The notes under the pieces were generated by a model, which was not told the DNA's origin, made no database searches, and worked only from the letters and a program-made list of their open reading frames with translations. From Citrobacter sp. On2M (GTDB lineage Bacteria > Pseudomonadota > Gammaproteobacteria > Enterobacterales > Enterobacteriaceae): a stretch of 64,000 nucleotides of DNA. Positions within the stretch are counted from its first letter, which is position 1. Each line of letters opens with the position of its first letter. A program made the translations under genes and the position numbers. Below, piece by piece: positions 19,135-29,400 of this stretch. The DNA is taken from positions 992,001 through 1,056,000 of the forward strand of contig NZ_WPCV01000004.1 in the NCBI RefSeq assembly GCF_018035235.1, given 5' to 3'.

Positions 19135-20037
19135 TTGCTGATATGCAAAGAAGAGTTTAAAACTCTGAAAAAAGGCAATCAGCAGTATTATTCTCGAGTC
19201 ATTCAAGGATTTCGGAGTATGACTGATGATATGGTTAAAAATGTATATCGCATAGTCGTACCAAGTTCAAAAAATAAACATAGCGTTCTAAACCCCTTCC
19301 CTTCTGGATTTATTCAGTTTCGCAATTACTTAATTATGCGGTTAATGCTCAACTATGGGTTGCGTGTTGGTGAGTTGTTATTGTTAGAATGCGCGTCGGT
19401 TAAAACTAATATCAAAGGAGATAAATTTAGCTTAATCATTAGCATGCCTCGCAATATGACTGATCCGAGAAAACATGCACCATCATTAAAAAATGAGTAC
19501 TCACATCGAGTTTTGGAGCTAGACAAAATAGATTATGAATTCCTTATGATTTATATGCAAAAAATCCGAAAAAACTCAATTACCCACGATTTCATATTTG
19601 TATCAAGTCAAAATCCTGAAAGCCCTTTATCTTATAATGCAGTGCATTTTATTTTCTCAGAGATAGATAAGGTTTTTTCACTTAACTTTCCTGAATGCAA
19701 ATCAGCTGAACACTTTGATGCTCTAATGAAATTTACACCTCATGTTACACGGCATACATGGGCTTACTTGACTTTAAAAAAACTATATCATTTGAAAAAT
19801 AAAAAATTCAATGGCTCTGGTAATGATTTCGTCAAAAATTCACTTTCAGTAGGGGTGATGGATGAAGCAAAAGAGGCTCTCCGTTTGCTTGGTGGTTGGA
19901 GCATAAAAAGCCAAATGCCTGATCTTTACGCAAAAAGATTTTTATCTGAACAAGCTAATACAGCTAACATCCAGCGAATACGGCAGCATGACTCTGATTT
20001 CGACTGTTTAATAAAGGAGTTGTTTAATGGAGATTAA
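19135..20037 (+). CDS. Tyrosine recombinase/integrase, first island gene
   Basis: A protein of up to 300 residues with the tyrosine recombinase catalytic set: Arg in YGLRVGELLLLE (about 76), HVTRHTW (HxxR, about 203), GGWS in place of the usual GHS, and the nucleophile Tyr in DLYAKRF (about 264). The N-terminal core-binding part is short, and the frame is bounded by a stop at 19087, with TTG at 19135 as the earliest plausible start. The gene could be slightly truncated. It ends 11 bp inside the next recombinase gene, which indicates coupling. It probably cooperates with the GMT trio in moving the island. Confidence 0.75.
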   Translation: MLICKEEFKTLKKGNQQYYSRVIQGFRSMTDDMVKNVYRIVVPSSKNKHSVLNPFPSGFIQFRNYLIMRLMLNYGLRVGELLLLECASVKTNIKGDKFSLIISMPRNMTDPRKHAPSLKNEYSHRVLELDKIDYEFLMIYMQKIRKNSITHDFIFVSSQNPESPLSYNAVHFIFSEIDKVFSLNFPECKSAEHFDALMKFTPHVTRHTWAYLTLKKLYHLKNKKFNGSGNDFVKNSLSVGVMDEAKEALRLLGGWSIKSQMPDLYAKRFLSEQANTANIQRIRQHDSDFDCLIKELFNGD

Positions 20038-21577
20038 GCCTAACATACTTCTCCCGCAAAATTCTGGAATGTATGATCAGAATCTTTCTTCAAAGTTAGA
20101 ATCTTTAGTTATTCCAAGAAATATTTATTTGAAATCCAGTACCGATTTTGATGATAAGCACATTCATAACGAGGGAGATAAATGGGCTTTTTATTATGCC
20201 GGAAGTAAGCGGTACGTTTATTTTAAGCTTGATGAGTTAACAAACACGCTCTTGAAGTATTTTTGTTTCAAATATGCATCAACGATGTTCCCGACTTTCT
20301 TACCAGTACTTTCACATCAGTGGACACAAGCATTCTGTTACTGCAGAGAAAATGGTGGCTTTACATTACTTATATTGCGACAGTACATAGAAGGTGATGA
20401 TCTCGATGTTAGGGCCTTCTATTCTATATTATTTGGCTTGAAGATTCTTTGTTCTGAAGAATTCCCTGGGTTTACTTTGGATGACTATGAGGATCTTGAG
20501 TTTATTCCCAGACCAAAAGCGAATAACTGGGATATTTATCAGGATATTGACAATCTTCTCGAACCTTTTGAAAAAAGCATGATAGGCAAAGGTTTATTTG
20601 AAATGGCAACGGCATTGGTCAGAGGTAAATCTTATAACATTAGAGAGCTCAAATATGCCTCAGTACTCGGATTAACTTATGTTACTGGGGCGCGCCCTGT
20701 GCAGTTGGCAAAGCTAGCTGTTAGAGACTTACGTATTGATACCACTAATACTGATAGTGGGCTAATTCGATATAGTATTCTGTTACCCTACGTCAAGCAA
20801 CGACGCGTTACGACTGAGCGTTTGCTGCTGGCTATTCCACCGGAAATTGGTGCACTAATCAAGTATTACGTAGACAAAGCAGAGTTATTATCTGATGATA
20901 AAATGTTCGAAATGGGTGTTTCCGCCCCAATTTTTGTCTCTCACTCTATTAGGCAAACTATTCTAAACTTCAGTCCCCCTGATTATCAAACTGCCGTTGC
21001 TTGCGGCGAAGCCGCCCTGCCATCAATCACACCAACTGATCTACGCCACAGCGTTGGTCACTCACTGGCTATGCAAGGGGCCAGTGCGGAGGAGATTGCT
21101 CACATTCTTGGCCATTCAACTCTAGTTGTAGCAAAGCACTACATCCTGGCGACACCTGCCTTGGCATTGATCCGTGCTAAAGCACTAGGTTCTAACCCCG
21201 TATGGCAAAACATGATAGCTATGATGCTGACAGGTAAGTTGGTCCCTTCAAGGGAATGGCAAGGTCGACGTGTAGTTGGCATAGTTGGTGATCGATTGCA
21301 CTATGAGATTGGCGGTTGTGCGAGAACCGATGACGAATGCCCTTTCTGTGAAGTCCGTTGCTGCTATGGTTGCTTATATTACCGCCCTTTCCTTGATGGC
21401 CGCCACCAGGATGTATTAGATAGCGTCTCTAAAGAAGTCGATGAGCTGATAGTGGTTTCAGATAGTGTCGGTAATGCTCACAACCCACTAATTTCTATCC
21501 ATGAAACGACGCAAATAGAAATCAAGTCAGTGATAGCCCGTTGTCATTTGCATAACGCCAGAGGTTGCGGGAAATGA
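20027..21577 (+). CDS. gmtY: Gamma-mobile-trio recombinase GmtY
   Basis: A 516-residue tyrosine-recombinase-like protein. The catalytic region includes TGARPVQLAKL (Arg, about 222), PTDLRHSVGHSL (about 337-348, with Thr where His is usual in HxLR), ILGHST (about 363) and KHYILA with the nucleophile Tyr (about 371). A cysteine-rich segment, GCARTDDECPFCEVRCCYGC, at about 428-447 looks zinc-binding. Gene order and coupling (ATGA overlap with the next gene) match the GmtY-GmtZ-GmtX modules that mark Gamma-Mobile-Trio islands carrying defence cargo, as I recall that literature. Identification is by size, order and domain type, not by alignment. Confidence 0.7.
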   Translation: MEIKPNILLPQNSGMYDQNLSSKLESLVIPRNIYLKSSTDFDDKHIHNEGDKWAFYYAGSKRYVYFKLDELTNTLLKYFCFKYASTMFPTFLPVLSHQWTQAFCYCRENGGFTLLILRQYIEGDDLDVRAFYSILFGLKILCSEEFPGFTLDDYEDLEFIPRPKANNWDIYQDIDNLLEPFEKSMIGKGLFEMATALVRGKSYNIRELKYASVLGLTYVTGARPVQLAKLAVRDLRIDTTNTDSGLIRYSILLPYVKQRRVTTERLLLAIPPEIGALIKYYVDKAELLSDDKMFEMGVSAPIFVSHSIRQTILNFSPPDYQTAVACGEAALPSITPTDLRHSVGHSLAMQGASAEEIAHILGHSTLVVAKHYILATPALALIRAKALGSNPVWQNMIAMMLTGKLVPSREWQGRRVVGIVGDRLHYEIGGCARTDDECPFCEVRCCYGCLYYRPFLDGRHQDVLDSVSKEVDELIVVSDSVGNAHNPLISIHETTQIEIKSVIARCHLHNARGCGK

Positions 21578-23937
21578 AAAAAAATATAGAGAACTTTGAC
21601 GCTTTTATCGCAGAACAGAAAGCTTGGTTCGAAGAGCATTTGGCAGTAGATTTTGCAGAATCATGGGATAGTCTTGTCTGGATATGTGGGAACAAAGGTT
21701 CCGGCTGGTTACGTGGCAATGGTGTTAATGCATTGCGTTTTGATGAGATTAACCGGCTCAAAGGAATCGACGATCGCCATACTGTATCCGACACTTATCA
21801 GTTGTTTATGAAAGCCATGCTGGTACTCGTCTATCGAGGCAGAAATCGCAGCATTTCCCCTGCGGTTGCTGTTGCAACACTGGTTATTTTGAAACGCTGG
21901 TACTGCGCGTTGATTAAAATCACCGGGCAAACACATCCCATTTATCTGACTACAGATGTCGTACGTAGTGCGATGGATACTCTGAGTGCAGCATCCCGGC
22001 CAGGTGATTCCAACATAGCCAACTACAAGGGGCGTTGCGTTAAGATTCAAAAATTAGTAAACCATCACGCGTTCACATTGGTAGCACTGCAATATGTGTC
22101 CGATGTACGTTACACCAACCAGACCAATTTGACCCGGAAAGCCCGGGAAACAATAGCCCTCAAACAAAAAGACAAGCTGGATGATACAGCCACGGATGGT
22201 GAAGATGCACTGATTACAATTCGAGGGTTCCTTAATATCGTGTCACTAATCCAGCGTGTAGAAAACGGCACTGAAAAGATTGCTCTCAATTGCCTTCTGC
22301 TACTCATCATCACGGGTTTTCGTTCCGTAGAAGCATTCAATCTCAGGCAGGATGCGTTGGTCAAACGACAGATAGATAACCCTGGCATCAGAAGACGTCT
22401 ACGTGACAAAGGATTGCCAGATTATTTTCTCGGCATTCACTATGTTGGTGTTAAGGGGGCTGGCGAGCGGACACATTGGGTCGAGCCCTTAGCTGTCCCC
22501 TTAGTTGAGAGCATATTCAACTCGGTTAAGTCGTTAACATTTGAATTACGAAAGCATCTCACAAATTTACGCTCGAAAGGATTTGCTGATTATTTACCCG
22601 AGGCAATCAGTGATGTTGCAGGTGAACTCGTTGAACTTGATGATATTGTCGAACACATAGCCCTGTCTTCATCAGAGTCTCGGGGTCGTGCAGGATTACG
22701 TGATAAAGCGTCAAAAGCGTTAGCGAAACGCGGCTGTGTCCCAACTGAAGTCATTCTTGTTCCTGGTAATGGAAAAGTGAAATATTATTCAAAATCTGAC
22801 CTTAGTCTGTACCTTAAAAATGAATTTGGCGACAACAGCGCAAATACTCCCTGCACTCATGCATGGGTAGCAAATGGCAGAAGATATGAAATTATGTATG
22901 AGGATTTATTGTTCCTTTTCCCCAAAGGATCTCTGACTTTAAAGAGAGCGTTGGAGCTAAAAGCAACACCACTGCCACTGAGTAATGCTGGGCTAAACAA
23001 ATTTCTTGGTAACTATGACGGTTATGCTTCGGTCTTCAGTAAATATAAGCTACTAGAAGATGACGGTCGCCCTACCCAGCTCCGCACCCATATTCCTCGT
23101 CACAATATAAACACTTTTCTCGCTATTGCTGAAATATCAGACCACTTACAAGCGATGCTGATGGGGCGTGTTGATATCACACAAAATAAACATTACCAGC
23201 ATCTGGCTCTCAAGGAGCGGCGAAAGGCAGCTTCTCTTATTCCGTTAGTTCCGATCGTACAAGAGCAGGTAATATTTACTGCTGTTGGTGCTGTTACACC
23301 ACTTGATGCGGTAAAACAAAGCGGTATGATGGTATTTAGCAGCACGCAGAATCTGGAAAACAATATAAAGGCGAATCTGCATACCTTTGATAATCGTGAT
23401 GACGTTGCAGGATTCATCGAAGCATCGTTAGGCGACGGATTATTCGAAGACATAGCCGCTGCGTTCGAGGAAATAAGTAAAAACGAAGGGCCATCGCAAG
23501 CGTCTGAAATGGTGAAAAGGCACGCGGTACTACATCCATTGAAATTGGGGTCCTGTATGAGGGACATTAACTTGTGGGGATGCCCATATCGAATGAAGTG
23601 TCAGGCATTGAAGTCCTGTGAGCATTTCACGTTGACCGGTCGTATTGATGAATACTCTGCTGTTGTAGCCAAAGGTCGAGCGTTAAACGAGGCTACGCTT
23701 GCTTTCGAACAGTATACCGCAGCCCTTCCAGACAACCAGCTAATGCAAGGTAATATCCAAGAAAATCTAACACAGCTAGATGCCTTAACTAAGGAATTAC
23801 GCAGACGCTCAAATTCGTTGCAAGCAATCCCCTCTCAAGTGGTCCTGTCTGGAGAGATAAAAGTAGAAGGCGAAATTCGTACTTTGGCTCAATTATTTGC
23901 CTTCGAGTATCAAAAAATCAAACAAGGAGACGACTGA
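21574..23937 (+). CDS. gmtZ: Gamma-mobile-trio integrase GmtZ
   Basis: A 787-residue large integrase-like protein. The Arg box is ITGFRSVEAFNLR (about 250), HxxR is HIPRHNINTF (about 508), and the terminal box is LMGRVDITQNKHYQHL with a candidate Tyr nucleophile. A C-terminal cysteine cluster (SCMRDINLWGCPYRMKC, then SCEHF) mirrors the one in GmtY. I place the start at the ATG 21574, which overlaps the gmtY stop as ATGA and has GAGG 9 bp upstream, not at the TTG 9 bp earlier. It is probably a subunit of the mobilisation complex. Confidence 0.7.
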   Translation: MKKNIENFDAFIAEQKAWFEEHLAVDFAESWDSLVWICGNKGSGWLRGNGVNALRFDEINRLKGIDDRHTVSDTYQLFMKAMLVLVYRGRNRSISPAVAVATLVILKRWYCALIKITGQTHPIYLTTDVVRSAMDTLSAASRPGDSNIANYKGRCVKIQKLVNHHAFTLVALQYVSDVRYTNQTNLTRKARETIALKQKDKLDDTATDGEDALITIRGFLNIVSLIQRVENGTEKIALNCLLLLIITGFRSVEAFNLRQDALVKRQIDNPGIRRRLRDKGLPDYFLGIHYVGVKGAGERTHWVEPLAVPLVESIFNSVKSLTFELRKHLTNLRSKGFADYLPEAISDVAGELVELDDIVEHIALSSSESRGRAGLRDKASKALAKRGCVPTEVILVPGNGKVKYYSKSDLSLYLKNEFGDNSANTPCTHAWVANGRRYEIMYEDLLFLFPKGSLTLKRALELKATPLPLSNAGLNKFLGNYDGYASVFSKYKLLEDDGRPTQLRTHIPRHNINTFLAIAEISDHLQAMLMGRVDITQNKHYQHLALKERRKAASLIPLVPIVQEQVIFTAVGAVTPLDAVKQSGMMVFSSTQNLENNIKANLHTFDNRDDVAGFIEASLGDGLFEDIAAAFEEISKNEGPSQASEMVKRHAVLHPLKLGSCMRDINLWGCPYRMKCQALKSCEHFTLTGRIDEYSAVVAKGRALNEATLAFEQYTAALPDNQLMQGNIQENLTQLDALTKELRRRSNSLQAIPSQVVLSGEIKVEGEIRTLAQLFAFEYQKIKQGDD

Positions 23938-24386
23938 TGCGGGGTAAAGAATTGGATACTCAGATTGAGCATGAGCTTCAGCTGATGTTGATTGAAGGGT
24001 TTGATAAATCGCCAATTTCAGCTAAAAGTTTACACGCCAGACTTAAATCAAAAGGCATCATCAATGGCGGCCTAAGTACATTAAGTAGCATTGAACGAAA
24101 ACGTCTTATTGCAGCCTATGTCGATCAACAACTAACACCCCTAAATCTTCGCCCCAAAGAAAAGCAGCAGTATGTGAATCGTAAAACTCGTCAAGCTTTG
24201 CTTGGTCGTAATCAGCAGCTTCAGGAAGAGAACAAAGAGCTGCGCGAACAGCTAGCACAGAATACCTTGTCATTAATTGACATTGTCAAAGCAGTAAAAA
24301 TCAATACGGTTATACCGGTAGAAAGCCTTCTTGCTCCGCACTTGATCATGGAGCTACACGAAAGGAAAAAAAATCAATGTTTCTGA
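23937..24386 (+). CDS. gmtX: Gamma-mobile-trio accessory protein GmtX
   Basis: A 149-residue protein that starts inside the gmtZ stop (TGATG). The N-terminal half is helical with a possible helix-turn-helix (SAKSLHARLKSKGIINGG). The C-terminal third has a coiled-coil heptad run, LLGRNQQLQEENKELREQL, at about 88-106. It lacks recombinase residues. Its position and size agree with GmtX, the third trio member, which has no assigned activity. A role as a DNA-binding or assembly partner is inferred. Confidence 0.65.
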   Translation: MRGKELDTQIEHELQLMLIEGFDKSPISAKSLHARLKSKGIINGGLSTLSSIERKRLIAAYVDQQLTPLNLRPKEKQQYVNRKTRQALLGRNQQLQEENKELREQLAQNTLSLIDIVKAVKINTVIPVESLLAPHLIMELHERKKNQCF

Positions 24387-24666
24387 ACGCATCTCTTGCG
24401 ACTGCAATATCTTGTGCGCCTAACCCGTAGGCAAAGCGGGGGAATTCGTCCATTATCGCTGTAAATGCATTTCTGATTTCGACACGAGGATCCATAAGGT
24501 TTATATCTTGCGCCCTCCTAGCAATAGCCTGATTTTCCTCCGCAATTTGTGCTGTCCTCTTAGCGGTCTTTCTGTTCTGGAAATACACCAACAGTCCCAA
24601 AAGAAAACCCAACCAACTCAACAGCGGTGCAGCGCCTGCAAACAAATCTGAAATGCTTTTCCACAT
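24346..24666 (-). CDS. Small single-pass membrane protein of unknown function
   Basis: A 106-residue frame. One transmembrane helix (APLLSWLGFLLGLLVYF, about 13-29) is followed by a basic stop-transfer segment, NRKTAKRTAQ, and a soluble tail. Its 3' end overlaps the convergent gmtX end by 41 bp, which is unusual and may mean that it is the 5' remnant of a longer gene cut by island insertion. The ribosome site is weak. It follows the mokosh genes on the same strand after a spacer and a palindromic terminator. No family is recognised. Confidence 0.5.
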   Translation of the reverse strand: MWKSISDLFAGAAPLLSWLGFLLGLLVYFQNRKTAKRTAQIAEENQAIARRAQDINLMDPRVEIRNAFTAIMDEFPRFAYGLGAQDIAVARDAFRNIDFFSFRVAP

Positions 24667-25022
24667 AGTGTACTGACCTACTTTTCTTTATTGTTTAACT
24701 ACTGATTGTTCTAACCCGGGTAATTATTTACCCATTTGCTTTCAGGGAATTGACCAAAATGGCGGTTGAGGTAGGTTTTGCGGCAGGAGTTCAAAACGGC
24801 TACTGAATTAAACCTTACACACCGGCCTTTACCCCATAAGCGTGATTTCTGTGTCCAGAATTTATGCTTTTACAGCCACCTGCTGCGTAAGCGCTGATTT
24901 ATGGGATAGGTCGGCGACGACTAAGTTTAACAGGAATAGAGTTTCATTTGGTTTAGACGGAACCCTGACCTATGGATACGAGCACCTGATTCACAGGCTA
25001 CAGTTACTTCACACTTACCAAC
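24667..25022. other. Non-coding spacer between the mobility module and the defence cargo
   Basis: About 355 bp without a supported gene. A short 64-codon plus-strand frame (24842-25036) has no ribosome site and runs into the terminator palindrome, so I do not call it. Confidence 0.4.
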
Positions 25023-25046
25023 AAAAGGGCAATTAATTGCCCTTTT
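25023..25046. terminator. Bidirectional terminator palindrome downstream of mkoB
   Basis: A perfect 24-bp palindrome with arms AAAAGGGCAATT and AATTGCCCTTTT lies 20 bp beyond the mkoB stop. It gives A and T tracts in both orientations. Confidence 0.85.
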
Positions 25047-25066
25047 AAATCAGTCAGCCACAATTT

Positions 25067-26494
25067 CTAAACCATTGCTGAAATTGCGCCACAGTCATGA
25101 GGCTTATCAAAACCAGAGGTGCTTTTGACATATTCAGTAATGAGCGCACCAATAATCTTAACCGCATCTTTGTTCGTTGTAATGAAGCCCAATGGCATAG
25201 TCACAGGCAGCGTTTCTGGTTGAGAAATATGATAGATAACGGCAGATAACTCATCCTCAAGATGAAGAATCTCAACATTACCATCTAACAGTCCTTCAAC
25301 TAGCCCTTTAGCGTGCGCGTGGAATTGCCCAAGTTCATGCTTCCACTGCCTTGCAACCCGGACATCAGTCGCATCCTGGACGGGTACGTATAGCACCGGT
25401 TTATACAGTCGCTTATCCTTCGTAGCCGACCTGTTAAGAAAATCGCTCAGGCTTGAGATAAATCGGGCGCTCTTTGACCAGTAGGGATCTGATGGAGCTA
25501 CCCAAACGAACGGGCTACCGCCATAATCGGTTTTGTCTCTGATACGCTGATTGAGCACCGGTGCCAGAGCTTTCTGCAGCGTTTCCCAGTTGTCTTTAGA
25601 ATAAACCGGGCCTAAAAAAGTCGTCCTGCCTGAGTCTGAGTATTCTTCAAGTGCCTGCATATCCTTGATAAATGATGGGTTAAGCTGATTCGTTTTAGAG
25701 TCAAACAGCTTAAGCGTAAGATCATCGTTAATGGATACCATGGCCTTAAAAATACTCATGGTGTTGTTATGCCGGGATAACCTAGCTATCTCAACAGCCA
25801 TTAACTCATGAACACATTCCGAACTGTTTAACTGTTCATAGTCTTCACGCTCGACAGCCTTACCATCGTTATCCATTTTAAATTCCGTTGTTAAACGGAG
25901 CGGTATTTGCCGCAGCTTATTAACAGAATTTACAGTATAGATAGAGGGTTGTTCTTTTCCGCCTTGAACCTGTAGGTGAGACAGATAACCTTTATCCAGG
26001 ATTTGATTAAACTGGTACTGAAAGTGCTTCTCAACCAGTTTCTCACTTTGAGAAATGTTGATGTCATCAACCTTTAATGTTAACCCTCCCCTCCAGTGGT
26101 CCTGGAAAGTCTGGTTGCTGAAGCAGCTAAATGTGGCTAAATCAAAGGATAAGGTGCCTCCACTGTCTTGGATAGTTGAAAGGTGCGGTATCTCGCCAAC
26201 CTCTGAAAAATAGCCGTTTGATTTGTCGGTTAAGGCCATTCTACCGTCTGAGGAGAGCGTCAATTCACCACGCTGCACAAGATCGGAAATCGCCTCCTCT
26301 GTCTCACGATGGGTCAGGCCAAAATAGGTTGCTATTTGAGCTTTGCTCATCGAGGCTACATGAACGAGTCTCAGCACAAACTCCCGGATGAATGGTAGCC
26401 CCTTCTGGGAAACATAGGAAAACTGAATGTTAAACCTCTGTGCGGGCAGCAGGAAGTCAACCTCGTGATAGGTTACTTTATTATCAGATATCAT
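25067..26494 (-). CDS. mkoB: Mokosh type I MkoB-like protein (winged helix plus PLD-like domain)
   Basis: A 475-residue protein. The N-terminal region has a winged-helix pattern (SKAQIATYFGLTHRETEEAI, then QRGELTLSSDGRMALT, about 50-90). The C-terminal region has features of a phospholipase-D-like nuclease fold: FVWVAPSDPYWSKSA and the HxK element FHAHAKGLVEG (about 408-418), although the Asp four residues after the Lys is not obvious. The ATG overlaps the helicase stop as ATGA, so the two are coupled. A large helicase followed by a PLD protein is the type I Mokosh arrangement as I recall it. An alternative reading is a helicase-associated uncharacterised partner. Confidence 0.65.
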   Translation of the reverse strand: MISDNKVTYHEVDFLLPAQRFNIQFSYVSQKGLPFIREFVLRLVHVASMSKAQIATYFGLTHRETEEAISDLVQRGELTLSSDGRMALTDKSNGYFSEVGEIPHLSTIQDSGGTLSFDLATFSCFSNQTFQDHWRGGLTLKVDDINISQSEKLVEKHFQYQFNQILDKGYLSHLQVQGGKEQPSIYTVNSVNKLRQIPLRLTTEFKMDNDGKAVEREDYEQLNSSECVHELMAVEIARLSRHNNTMSIFKAMVSINDDLTLKLFDSKTNQLNPSFIKDMQALEEYSDSGRTTFLGPVYSKDNWETLQKALAPVLNQRIRDKTDYGGSPFVWVAPSDPYWSKSARFISSLSDFLNRSATKDKRLYKPVLYVPVQDATDVRVARQWKHELGQFHAHAKGLVEGLLDGNVEILHLEDELSAVIYHISQPETLPVTMPLGFITTNKDAVKIIGALITEYVKSTSGFDKPHDCGAISAMV

Positions 26495-29400
26495 TTCTTT
26501 TTGCCTCCCTGCTGAGCGGAGAGGAATCTGTATCCAGCTTCCTGACCTCGTTCAGCCATATAACTTACAACGGAGCCTAATGGCAGTTCTTTATTGTTTC
26601 CCTTCCAGATATCGGCATTACCCACAATCAACAGTCGATCCATTGCGCGTGACATCGCAACATTTATACGGTTTGGAGCGCGTAAAAAACCTGGGCTATG
26701 CTGCTTATCCGAACGCGTCAGTGACAAGATGATGATCCGGTTTTCCTTGCCCTGATAACTGTCAACAGTGTCAATTTTAACAATGTCCTTAAATCCCTCG
26801 CTCCATATTTCCTGATTGAATTTCTGACGGAGCAGCCGCTTTTGTTCGGCATACATACATATCACGCCGATAGCGGCTTCATCTTTGTTAACGAGCTTTG
26901 AAAGTTGAGCGACAAATTCTTCATTCTCTGACACCTGTTTAAGAACTGAAATAATCTCGTCAGCTTCACATCGGTTGTAAATGCTTGTTCCGCGATCTTC
27001 AAGATGATGTGCCCGGTGGCCGAGATTAGCAGTATCAAGCCAGGTTACGACGCTACATAACGCTTCTGGTGCTTGCCGATAGACATCCGGAATTGCCCGT
27101 TCTCCATTCAGAAGCTTCCTGTCATAGAACGTCTTCGATACGAGATCACCAATCGGTGGAGCCATACGATACTGGGTCAGCAGAGCTGCACTTGCTTGCG
27201 CACCATAAGCAGAGTTGAAGGCACGGGCAAAGTCACTTCGTAATACTTCGTCAATTTCAGTGCGGGAGTTATTGATACCCAGCTTCCTCGCTAATGCCGC
27301 CTTGTGAGCATCCGAGTACAATGGGGGAAGCTGCAGGTGGTCACCCACCAACAGGACACGTCGGGCCGACTGCATAGCAATGGCCAGCTCGCTTGCAATC
27401 GAACGCGCCGCCTCATCAATGATCACCCAGTCGTAGATATTCTCCTGAATGCCAATGTGCCCCTGTCCAATACCTACGCATGTGCCAGCCACTAACTGCC
27501 TGGACCGCGAATAAAACTCGTCCAAGTTCACTCGCTCTCCCGACATAGCATCCTGCATATCACGGGATATTTTAGCTAACGCCTTTACTCGTCTTGCCTC
27601 ATCAGGTCTGACTCCATACTCCGTACACAGCCGGGAAATCAGAATATCTTTTGCTGCAGAGACTTTCGCGCCTTTGTCTAGGTTAATCCCATATTCCTGA
27701 CTTAGCCTAAAGCGAATGGAATAATCGAGTTCGACGGCAATATCTTTCAGTTCACCAATCTCTTTTGAATCCGTTAAATCGTTCACTTGGTAGAGCAATT
27801 TCTCAAGGTGATCGATTTGCCTGAACAACCTGAGCTCAGCAAGTACAACACCCGAAATAAATCCCGATTCTAGGCCAATAGCTTCACTCAACGCTTCAAC
27901 ACGGTACTTAATTTCAGCATTGAACAGTTCGCGCTTCTCCGTTGTGATTGCGTTTGAATACACATCTTTCAGACCAGGGGAAACGGCCCCTTCTCGGTTG
28001 CTGAACCTAACAACGTCCAACTCTGTACCAAGCCGGGAACAGTGTTTTCTGATACGCTCAGCCGCTGTATTAACTGCCTCGTGTGACTGACTAACCAGTA
28101 AAATGCGTTTGGTATTCTGTTTCTCGATCAGGTAGTGGACAAAGGCCGCGATGAACTCGGTTTTACCGGTCCCTGGCGGCCCCTGAAGCAGAGAAAGAGG
28201 GCCATTATTGACCAGTTTGTTAAACGCCTTTCTTTGCTGCTCATTCAGACTGATCTTGTTTCCGTGCTGGTCTTCACGGTCGTATCTGGCAAAATCTGCA
28301 TCACTGAGAGTGATACCATAATTTTGAGCCACCTGTTTGCAGGATGGGTCGAACAGGTCAATTAAGTCAGGCAGTACACTTTCTCGATCGAGGAGACGTT
28401 CAAGCGCACGTTTACGTTTCTGATAAGACGCCCGATCCTGCTTTGTACGGAAGAAGACAGTATCAGAATCCTTCAGCCTGTAGGCTGCTGAACGCACTTT
28501 GCTCAGACGGATCTCTTTGAGCTCTGACTTCTTGAGTGACACCTCACCTATAAATCGCTCAACACCTTCCTGATCGACCTGCAAGGCTTCGACCTCATCA
28601 CCATTTCTGAATGCGCCAAGAGGATCAACATCTGCAGAGTAAGGGAGAAGTAGCTCTCCATGAGCATCTGCAACCGGGACCACCTCTCCGCTGACTTCAA
28701 TGTTTGGGTAGGATTCAGTTTCAGTATCAAGAATGGCGCGCCAAAGCTTCACCGTCGGGATTTCCAGCACTTCTTTTAAAGCAGGCTCAAGAGCCTGCTT
28801 ATCCAGTCTTGCAAAGGCATCTTTTAGCTGAAGCGTAAGCGGATCCTGTTCCTGAACGTCTTCAGACGCGGCAATCAATTCGATTGCCCGCCCAAAAGAT
28901 TCTTCTTCATTAAGTAAAACTGTCAACGCCGACATATCCTGCGGACTGCCAGGGGTAATCCTGATACCGGTAGCAATTTCGAACTGACTTTCATCAATAT
29001 CTTGCTTACGAATGGATGTGCGAGCCCATGGCCTGAATCCATGAATCAGCGTTTTCTGCTCTTTGTGGAACACAGCAGTGAAACTGCCACCTATCCCTGT
29101 GAAAGTCACTTTTACTTCAGCTTGCACTTTAGGATTTGGCTCAACTTTCACATACAGATGCCCGTTATCAGGTAGGACAGAGATTATCTCATCGGCGTTT
29201 CCTGCTGTTATCTCTATCAGGGCTTGTTCTGACGCCAAGTTATTACTGTCTATCGCTTTTTTAAACCGTCCTAAATCCTTAAACCCAAAAACCAAGTCTT
29301 CCAGCTCAGTTCGGATGGCATTCGCAATAGTCTGATGAATATCTGATTCCTGCCCCCATGACAAACCTAACAACTCGCAGGACATTTTCATCACTGCATA

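Noticed and set aside
24842..25036. Plus-strand 64-codon frame between gmtX and the mokosh genes
   Set aside because: It lacks a ribosome site and terminates within the palindromic terminator.
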